The notes under the pieces were generated by a model that searched no databases, had not been told where the DNA came from, and was given only the letters and a program-made list of their open reading frames with translations. From Sulfurimonas sp. CG01_land_8_20_14_3_00_36_23 (GTDB lineage Bacteria; Campylobacterota; Campylobacteria; Campylobacterales; Sulfurimonadaceae), in the NCBI GenBank assembly GCA_002781365.1, contig PETN01000023.1, forward strand, positions 1-49,829: a stretch of DNA of 49,829 nt, given 5' to 3'. Positions 45,127 to 49,829 of the stretch are shown here, piece by piece. Numbering within the stretch: the first letter of the stretch is position 1; every line of letters begins with the position of its first letter. The position numbers and the translations under genes are program-made.

Positions 45127-46224
45127 ATGAAACCAGAAAATAGATTTTATGCAATAGATAAAGATTTTAGAAACCCTTACGCAAGGGATAGAGATAGAAT
45201 TATTCACTCTGGAAGTTTTAGAAAACTTGAGTATAAGACACAGGTATTTTTAAACCAAGAGGGTGATTTTTTTAGAACCCGTCTCACACACTCTATAGAG
45301 GTCTCTCAGATTGCACGCTCTATAACCTCTACGCTTGGCTTAAATGAGTCTCTCTCAGAGGCTATCGCATTAGCGCATGATTTAGGACATACTCCTTTTG
45401 GGCATGTTGGTGGCGACACCTTAGATGAGTGCCTTAAAGCAGATGGCTTCAAGTATGGTTTTGAGCATAACTTTCAGAGCTATAGAGTTGTCTCTCTTTT
45501 AGAAAAAAGATACAAAGCTTTTAATGGTCTTAATCTTACTTTTGCAACTCTTGAGGGAATTTTAAAGCACTCTTACCCCTATAAAAAAAGTTTCTTACCT
45601 CCTCTCATCCATGAACAGTTTAATCTCGACACGCACCCCTCCATAGAGGCAATGGTCGTTGACCGTGCGGATGAAATTGCTTACATAAGTCATGATATTG
45701 ATGATGGGGTAAACTCTGGACTTTTAAGTTTTGAAGATCTTAAAGAGAGTGAACTTATTTGTGAAATTTTAGAGAAAGTTTCAAAAGAGGGGATAGGGCA
45801 AGAAGAGGATGAGATGTTCCGTTATCGTTTTAGTTCCCATCTGATAAATCATCTAGTTTACTCTCTTTTAGAGTATTCAAAAAGCCGCGTAGAAGTTGAT
45901 GAGGTATTAAGTGCTACACTCGATAGTAAAACTCAAATTCCTATAGGTTTTGAACCAGAGTTAGAGACCAAAATCAAAAAGTTAAAGAAAATACTTTTTA
46001 CTAAACTCTATCAGCATAAAAAGATAGTTATAAAAATGTATGCAGGAAAACAAGCGATTAAGGGACTTTACCATGGACTTATGGAAGAGGAAAAAATGCT
46101 CCCTGAGTTCTATCTCAAACAGCTTGATGGAAGAAACAAGCATAGGGTCATTGCGGATTATATCGCTTCGATGAGTGATAGACATGCACTAAGTTTTTAT
46201 AATGAAATGTATGGAAAGATATAA
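45127..46224 (+). CDS. dgt: dGTP triphosphohydrolase-like HD protein
   Basis: 365 residues, HD superfamily. FRTRLTHSIEVSQIARSI and ALAHDLGHTPFGH carry the metal-binding His and Asp residues; YKTQVF and LEYKT-type early segment match the short (type 2) dGTPase-like group. It hydrolyses dNTPs to nucleoside and triphosphate, balancing the pools made by the NrdAB reductase and ThyX. AAGGGATAGGG precedes the ATG. Confidence 0.92.
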   Translation: MKPENRFYAIDKDFRNPYARDRDRIIHSGSFRKLEYKTQVFLNQEGDFFRTRLTHSIEVSQIARSITSTLGLNESLSEAIALAHDLGHTPFGHVGGDTLDECLKADGFKYGFEHNFQSYRVVSLLEKRYKAFNGLNLTFATLEGILKHSYPYKKSFLPPLIHEQFNLDTHPSIEAMVVDRADEIAYISHDIDDGVNSGLLSFEDLKESELICEILEKVSKEGIGQEEDEMFRYRFSSHLINHLVYSLLEYSKSRVEVDEVLSATLDSKTQIPIGFEPELETKIKKLKKILFTKLYQHKKIVIKMYAGKQAIKGLYHGLMEEEKMLPEFYLKQLDGRNKHRVIADYIASMSDRHALSFYNEMYGKI

Positions 46225-46270
46225 CTAAATTTTGATTTTTGAGTGTGGAAGTTGTTTTTGAGAGGATAAA

Positions 46271-46290
46271 CGCTAGCCCGAAGGCTAGTG
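46271..46290 (-). terminator. rpsU terminator with UUCG loop
   Basis: On the - strand CACTAGCC-TTCG-GGCTAGCG forms an 8-base-pair stem (one wobble) closed by a UUCG tetraloop, starting right after the rpsU stop codon. TTTATCCTCT follows. Confidence 0.75.
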
Positions 46291-46291
46291 C

Positions 46292-46504
46292 TTATAGGCG
46301 TGATTCGTAACGTCTCATCATATAAAGACGTTTAAGCATTTTCTTGCGAGAAGCAATTTTGAATTTCTTAAGCTTTTCAGTTGCTGTTTCGTGGAAACGG
46401 CGAGCACGAGCTTCAGTAACGATTAAATTACGGTCAGTCTGCTTTTTGAAACGGCGGTAAGATGCATCAAAACTATCATCATGACGAAGTATAATACCAG
46501 GCAT
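46292..46504 (-). CDS. rpsU: Ribosomal protein S21
   Basis: 70 residues, small basic ribosomal protein of the 30S subunit, near the mRNA exit and anti-SD region. [22 protein letters not shown] and [22 protein letters not shown] match the family. Its promoter has an extended -10 on the - strand, TGCTATACT, and GGGTG lies before the start. It is divergent from dnaG, as in the usual rpsU-dnaG neighbourhood but in opposite orientation. Confidence 0.97.
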   Translation of the reverse strand: MPGIILRHDDSFDASYRRFKKQTDRNLIVTEARARRFHETATEKLKKFKIASRKKMLKRLYMMRRYESRL

Positions 46505-46543
46505 ATCACATCACCCACTTTCTTTAAAATTTTTCGAAGCGGA

Positions 46544-46549
46544 AGTATA
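46544..46549 (-). promoter_or_regulatory. rpsU -10 box
   Basis: TATACT on the - strand, preceded by TGC (extended -10), about 40 bases before the rpsU start. The same GCTATACT ends every CRISPR repeat on the - strand, which supports its use as a promoter there. Confidence 0.6.
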
Positions 46550-46608
46550 GCATGAATTTATCTATTTACAAAGCGTAGCCGCACATTTGGTTTTAAACCA
46601 CTTCAAGA

Positions 46609-46614
46609 TATAAT
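46609..46614 (+). promoter_or_regulatory. dnaG -10 box, possible leaderless start
   Basis: TATAAT ends 6 bases before the dnaG ATG, so a standard start site seven bases downstream would be the A of the ATG. No Shine-Dalgarno sequence is present in front of this ATG. Confidence 0.5.
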
Positions 46615-46620
46615 TTCTCT

Positions 46621-48279
46621 ATGATTACCCAAGACTCCATAGAAGCTTTAAAAGCACGACTTGATGTTGTTGATGTTGTAGGTTCGTATATAGAACTGAA
46701 AAAAGCTGGAGCAAACTTCAAGGCACCATGTCCCTTCCATGATGAAAAAACAGGCTCATTTGTTGTGAGTCCCTCCAAACAGATTTATCACTGTTTTGGA
46801 TGTGGCGCTGGGGGTGACAGTGTTAAGTTTGTTATGGAGTATGAAAAGTTAAACTACCCAGAAGCACTTGAAAAACTCGCTTCCTCTTACAACTTTTCGC
46901 TCTCTTATACAGATAACAAAGATAACAAACCCCGCTCACAACTTATGGAAAAAGTGAGTGAGTGGTATCAAGGTCTTCTCACTTCAAAGCCGAGTGCACT
47001 CTCTTATATCAAAGAGCGTGGCATCTATGAGAGCAGTGTTGAAAAGTTTGGTATTGGTTATGCCCCTGACTCAAACGCTACGATAAACTACATAAAATCC
47101 CAAATGCTTAATATGTCCGAAGCAGTGGATATGGGTGTCGTTGGTTACAATGAAGAGAATAGAACAACTTACGCAAGATTTATAGAGAGAATTACCTTTC
47201 CCATCCACTCTGCAAATGGAACTGTGGTAGGTTTTGGTGGACGTACTATTACTGGTCATCAAGCCAAATATATCAACTCTCCTGAAACAAAGTTCTTTAA
47301 TAAATCTAGACTTTTCTATGCATACCATCACGCAAAGCATGATATTTACAAAAAACATGAGATTATCATTACCGAAGGGTATCTTGATGTTGTCATGCTG
47401 CATCAAGCAGGTTTTACAAATGCTGTTGCAACTCTGGGAACGGCACTGACGGTGGAACATCTCCCTCTTTTAAGAAAGGGCGAGGCAAAAGTTATTATGG
47501 CGTATGATGGTGATGGAGCAGGCCGTGCAGCAGCGCTTAAAGCGGCTAAACTTTTGAGTGCTTCTGGTTTTAATGGCGGTGTTGTTATTTTTGAGGGGGG
47601 ACAAGACCCTGCTGATATGGTGCAAAAAGGTGCGATTGAAGAGCTCTCAGATATGTTTAGAAAACCAAAACCTTTTATCGAGTTTGTCATAGATGAGACA
47701 CTCTCTCTTTACAACCTCTCCGATCCAAAAGCAAAAGAGACAGCTATGCATGAGGGCATAGCCTATCTCAAAACTCTTTCAGCAATGCTTCAAGAGGAGT
47801 ATAAACCCTACTTGGCATCACGCTTAGGGATAAGCCCCTCTTTTGTTCGACTAACAAACAAACCACAAACAAACCAAAACAATCCACTCATTCAAAAAAA
47901 TTCTCATAGAGATATGTGGGAGTTGAGTCTTATTAAAACAGTTTTGGAACATCCTCATTTAATCGACCAGATATTAGATGCTCTTGACCCATCTCTTCTG
48001 CAATTTCACTCACAAGAGTTTGCAATGGCAATCCAAGGCAACCGAGAAGCTCCGACACTTATGGCGATTTTAGTAGATGAGACTATTGTAGCGCTTAAAG
48101 ATGAGAAAGCGCTTCGTGCGGAGCTGATAGCTTTCTTATCGAAGCATTACGAGAGAAAGCTAAAGAAGATAAATATGCAGAGTTCTGTCTCTTTTGAGGA
48201 AAAAGCTTTTTATATTCGCCTGTATCGCGGCAAGATTGCAAAATTAAAACAAGGTGAACTGGTAACAGCGAGAGATTGA
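46621..48279 (+). CDS. dnaG: DNA primase
   Basis: 552 residues. The N-terminal zinc finger uses C37, H40, C58 and C61 (APCPFHDEKTGSF, HCFGCGAGGD). The RNA polymerase/TOPRIM core has EGYLDVVMLHQAGF and MAYDGDGAGRAAALKAAK. A C-terminal helicase-binding domain follows. It makes RNA primers at the fork. The start has no ribosome site and a TATAAT just 6 bases upstream, suggesting a leaderless mRNA. Confidence 0.96.
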   Translation: MITQDSIEALKARLDVVDVVGSYIELKKAGANFKAPCPFHDEKTGSFVVSPSKQIYHCFGCGAGGDSVKFVMEYEKLNYPEALEKLASSYNFSLSYTDNKDNKPRSQLMEKVSEWYQGLLTSKPSALSYIKERGIYESSVEKFGIGYAPDSNATINYIKSQMLNMSEAVDMGVVGYNEENRTTYARFIERITFPIHSANGTVVGFGGRTITGHQAKYINSPETKFFNKSRLFYAYHHAKHDIYKKHEIIITEGYLDVVMLHQAGFTNAVATLGTALTVEHLPLLRKGEAKVIMAYDGDGAGRAAALKAAKLLSASGFNGGVVIFEGGQDPADMVQKGAIEELSDMFRKPKPFIEFVIDETLSLYNLSDPKAKETAMHEGIAYLKTLSAMLQEEYKPYLASRLGISPSFVRLTNKPQTNQNNPLIQKNSHRDMWELSLIKTVLEHPHLIDQILDALDPSLLQFHSQEFAMAIQGNREAPTLMAILVDETIVALKDEKALRAELIAFLSKHYERKLKKINMQSSVSFEEKAFYIRLYRGKIAKLKQGELVTARD

Positions 48280-48356
48280 GCTCTCTGTTACTCTTGTGTT
48301 TTAATATTTTGTAGAAATTTTAGTTATACTAACATTACTCTAACAAAGGGGCTTTT

Positions 48357-48758
48357 ATGGCAGGCGTACATTTTGCATTTGAAGATTACAAACAACTACT
48401 AAGATTAAGCATAGGGATAGCACAGAGACTCGATGAGAATCGAGCTGAGAGTTTCACTCTTCTTTATTGTGATTTCTCCGGAGTTTCAAAAGACGTGATT
48501 GAGGAAGCTTTGGGTGAGATACTTAGAACATCCGATTCCATTGTCAATTTTGGAGGAGACTACTTTTTTGTTCTCCCTTATACGGATAAATATGGAGCAG
48601 AGATTGTAAAAAAACACTTTGATAAATTTTTTGATACATTTTTAAAATCTTTTCTGGTGAGTTATCCCGTAGATGGAGAGAGCGAAGAGGAACTCACCGA
48701 GACATTGCAAAACAGCGTGAAAACTTTCCACAAAAAAGATTTAGCCTATTTAGACTAG
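48357..48758 (+). CDS. Small GGDEF-like protein, probably inactive
   Basis: 133 residues, no membrane segment. ESFTLLYCDFSGVSKDV and IVNFGGDYFFVLPYTD, followed by an amphipathic helix, have the pattern of a minimal GGDEF fold, with the signature reduced to GGDYF and no second acidic residue. It is shorter than a full cyclase domain (about 160-170 residues) and lacks the N-terminal helix with the substrate loop. It could be an adaptor that pairs with other GGDEF domains (inference). AGGGG precedes the ATG. Its stop codon lies in a bidirectional terminator. Confidence 0.7.
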   Translation: MAGVHFAFEDYKQLLRLSIGIAQRLDENRAESFTLLYCDFSGVSKDVIEEALGEILRTSDSIVNFGGDYFFVLPYTDKYGAEIVKKHFDKFFDTFLKSFLVSYPVDGESEEELTETLQNSVKTFHKKDLAYLD

Positions 48759-48766
48759 GCTATTTT
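48742..48766. terminator. Bidirectional terminator between convergent genes
   Basis: TAGCCTA (48,742-48,748) and TAGGCTA (48,756-48,762) with a 7-base loop; TTTT follows on the + strand, and the - strand reads into ATCTTTTTTG. The stem contains the stop codons of both converging genes. Confidence 0.75.
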
Positions 48767-49002
48767 ACAAATCCATACTCTTTTGAATTTTTATAAAAAG
48801 AGATAGCTTCTGCTATCTTTTGCTCTTTATAGATCTTCTTATCACATACGATTCTGCATGTTATTTGTGGATTTTTCGAGGCTTCTTCATTTAAGAGGCT
48901 CACTTTTTTTTCAAAAGCAGACAAATCACTACAGTGCTCCCCCTCACTTTCCGCCCCAAAAATCACTAAAGCCAGTAAGAGTAATAAAAATATTTTTTTC
49001 AT
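48760..49002 (-). CDS. Small secreted hypothetical protein
   Basis: 80 residues from the ATG at 49,002, where a clear signal peptide starts (MKKIFLLLLLALVIFGAESE). A frame from 49,053 would add 17 residues before the signal. The mature part of about 60 residues has three Cys (around HCSDL and CRIVCDKK) and many charged residues. No family is recognised. It is convergent with the GGDEF-like gene and divergent from the flagellar gene. Confidence 0.65.
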   Translation of the reverse strand: MKKIFLLLLLALVIFGAESEGEHCSDLSAFEKKVSLLNEEASKNPQITCRIVCDKKIYKEQKIAEAISFYKNSKEYGFVK

Positions 49003-49063
49003 GCTGCTATATCGGCATTTAGAGAATAATATTTGAGCTAATTTCTTAGACATTTACAAATAA

Positions 49064-49079
49064 TGGAATACATAATGCT
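49064..49079 (+). promoter_or_regulatory. Candidate sigma-54 promoter
   Basis: TGGAATACATAATGCT keeps the invariant GG-N10-GC spacing of sigma-54 promoters (GG at 49,065-49,066, GC at 49,077-49,078), about 50 bases before the FliK-like start. Hook and hook-length genes are RpoN-controlled in Campylobacterota. The flanking bases fit only partly. Confidence 0.4.
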
Positions 49080-49129
49080 AGTTTTCTAAAAAACCATGAA
49101 TATTTTAAGTAGGTATTTAGGAGAATAAA

Positions 49130-49829
49130 ATGATTTCAGTAGATGTAAAATCAGACAAAAGCTCGTCATCACCTCTGAATTTGTCCTCGACACAAAAGAA
49201 GACAACTTCATCCTTTTCAGACCTTTTAAGAGGGGCAAGTGAGAAAAAAGATGCTAAAGTTATCCAAAATGGTGCTTTAGTATTAGATCTCTCAACTACA
49301 AAAAATGAGACAAAAAGCGTAAAAACAGTTTCTAAAAGTGATGCACTCCTCTCTCTCTTAAAAAATGAGAAGATTGAGAAAAGTGAAACAAAAGAGCTCT
49401 TAGAGTTAAATCCTAAGTTCGCACAAACTCTTAGTGTTCAAGAGATGAAAGTTTTAGTCAAAGATGCCAAAAATTATTTAAAATCGCAGATACTTGAAAG
49501 TGTGGATTATAAAAAGTCACAAATCAAAGATTTGCCCAAAACCTTAAAGGGATTGGTGGAATTAGCTAAAAAAGTAGGCATCGATATTTATAAAATCAGT
49601 GTTGAAGAAGTTCAAGCGAAGAAAACACCTCTTAAAGCAGACCTCAAAGCTGAAGTTCCACATGCTAAAGAAGCAGCTTTTAAAGCAGAGGTAAAAACAG
49701 AAGTAAAAGCAGAAATTCCACATGCCAAAGAAGTAGCACTTAAAACAGAAGTAAAAGCAGAAATTCCACATGCCAAAGAAAAAGAAGTAGCACTTAAAAC
49801 AGAAGTAAAAACAGAAGTTCCACATGCCA
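49130..49829 (+). CDS. fliK: FliK-like flagellar hook-length control protein (partial)
   Basis: Open frame from the ATG at 49,130 (AGGAG upstream) without a stop to the window end, so at least 233 residues. The Lys/Ser/Thr/Glu-rich disordered N-terminal part (SSFSDLLRGASEKKD, GALVLDLS, LLSLLKNEKIEKSE) fits the N-terminal ruler region of FliK. From about residue 174 a repeat appears, K-A/T-E-(V/I)-P-H-A-K-E, four times, each encoded by the 12-base word. A candidate sigma-54 promoter in front supports a flagellar role. The C-terminal domain that would confirm FliK lies outside the window. Confidence 0.6.
   Translation, partial: MISVDVKSDKSSSSPLNLSSTQKKTTSSFSDLLRGASEKKDAKVIQNGALVLDLSTTKNETKSVKTVSKSDALLSLLKNEKIEKSETKELLELNPKFAQTLSVQEMKVLVKDAKNYLKSQILESVDYKKSQIKDLPKTLKGLVELAKKVGIDIYKISVEEVQAKKTPLKADLKAEVPHAKEAAFKAEVKTEVKAEIPHAKEVALKTEVKAEIPHAKEKEVALKTEVKTEVPHA
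49656..49829 (+). repeat. Four copies of the 12-base word in a protein repeat
   Basis: TTCCACATGCTA at 49,656-49,667, then exact TTCCACATGCCA at 49,716-49,727, 49,764-49,775 and 49,818-49,829 (the window's last base). Units are 60, 48 and 54 bases long, so the number and length of units vary. All copies keep one reading frame, encoding (V/I)PHAKE. Confidence 0.95.

Noticed and set aside
49562-49825. 87-residue - strand frame with repeated FYFCFKCYF
   Set aside because: It is the antisense of the FliK-like repeat region; its repetition is explained by the 12-base word units.

Overview
The window reads as AT-rich chromosomal DNA of a Campylobacterota (epsilonproteobacterial) organism, most likely Sulfurimonas or a close relative. 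The basis is the gene content and order (rnj-ksgA, hisF, rlmN, purB-nrdA, ruvC-dnaA-dnaN-gyrB, queF, thyX, nrdB split from nrdA), an RNase J with a long basic Asn-rich N-terminal extension, and a bipartite origin flanking dnaA with boxes of the TTATTCACA/CTATTCACA type. No rRNA or tRNA gene was seen.

Layout. 1-585: a short CRISPR array (7 repeats, 6 spacers) with a type II-C-like repeat; no cas gene lies inside the window. 585-11,870: housekeeping genes (RNase J, KsgA, HisF, a purine phosphorylase-like protein, RlmN, a 32-residue membrane peptide, a pseudouridine synthase, PurB, NrdA), with two parS-like sites and a small group of DnaA-box-like sites. 11,931-25,109: one leftward block of 14 genes with very small gaps. 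It encodes an OmpR-family regulator, two multihaem lipoproteins, a TlpA-like thioredoxin, a DUF4266 lipoprotein, a DUF3570 outer-membrane protein, ApbE, DsbD, an outer-membrane barrel, a phosphate-binding-like periplasmic protein, a CheY-like receiver, a sensor histidine kinase, PpnP and a PAS/degenerate GGDEF/PilZ protein. 25,151-30,880: ruvC, oriC1, dnaA, oriC2, dnaN, gyrB. 30,886-48,279: further housekeeping and signalling genes (degenerate GGDEF/EAL protein, QueF, Cca, TypA, NrdB, nitrilase-like, Pcm, ThyX, RhlE, ArgB, PhnA-like, a diguanylate cyclase, Dgt, S21, DnaG). 48,357-49,829: small unknown genes and the start of a FliK-like flagellar gene running off the end.

Two things stand out. 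First, a 12-base word, TTCCACATGCCA (complement TGGCATGTGGAA), occurs exactly 15 times plus several one-mismatch copies. It lies on both strands and in several codon frames, sometimes as inverted pairs that form hairpins after genes, once beside oriC, and expanded as a (V/I)PHAKE protein repeat in the FliK-like gene. This is how DNA uptake sequences look in Neisseria and Pasteurellaceae. I know of no such word described for this group. No exact copy is present in the 13.7 kb between 11,909 and 25,642, which holds the whole redox/signalling block.

Second, that block looks like a complete cell-envelope redox module with its own control. The regulator gene is followed by an 11-bp-period direct repeat just upstream of the cytochrome operon. 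The DUF3570 protein carries a motif resembling an ApbE flavinylation site, next to apbE and a lipoprotein ending in GGCGCR. I propose, as inference, an outer-membrane flavin/haem electron-transfer or metal-redox system wired to a local sensor kinase and a c-di-GMP-type effector.
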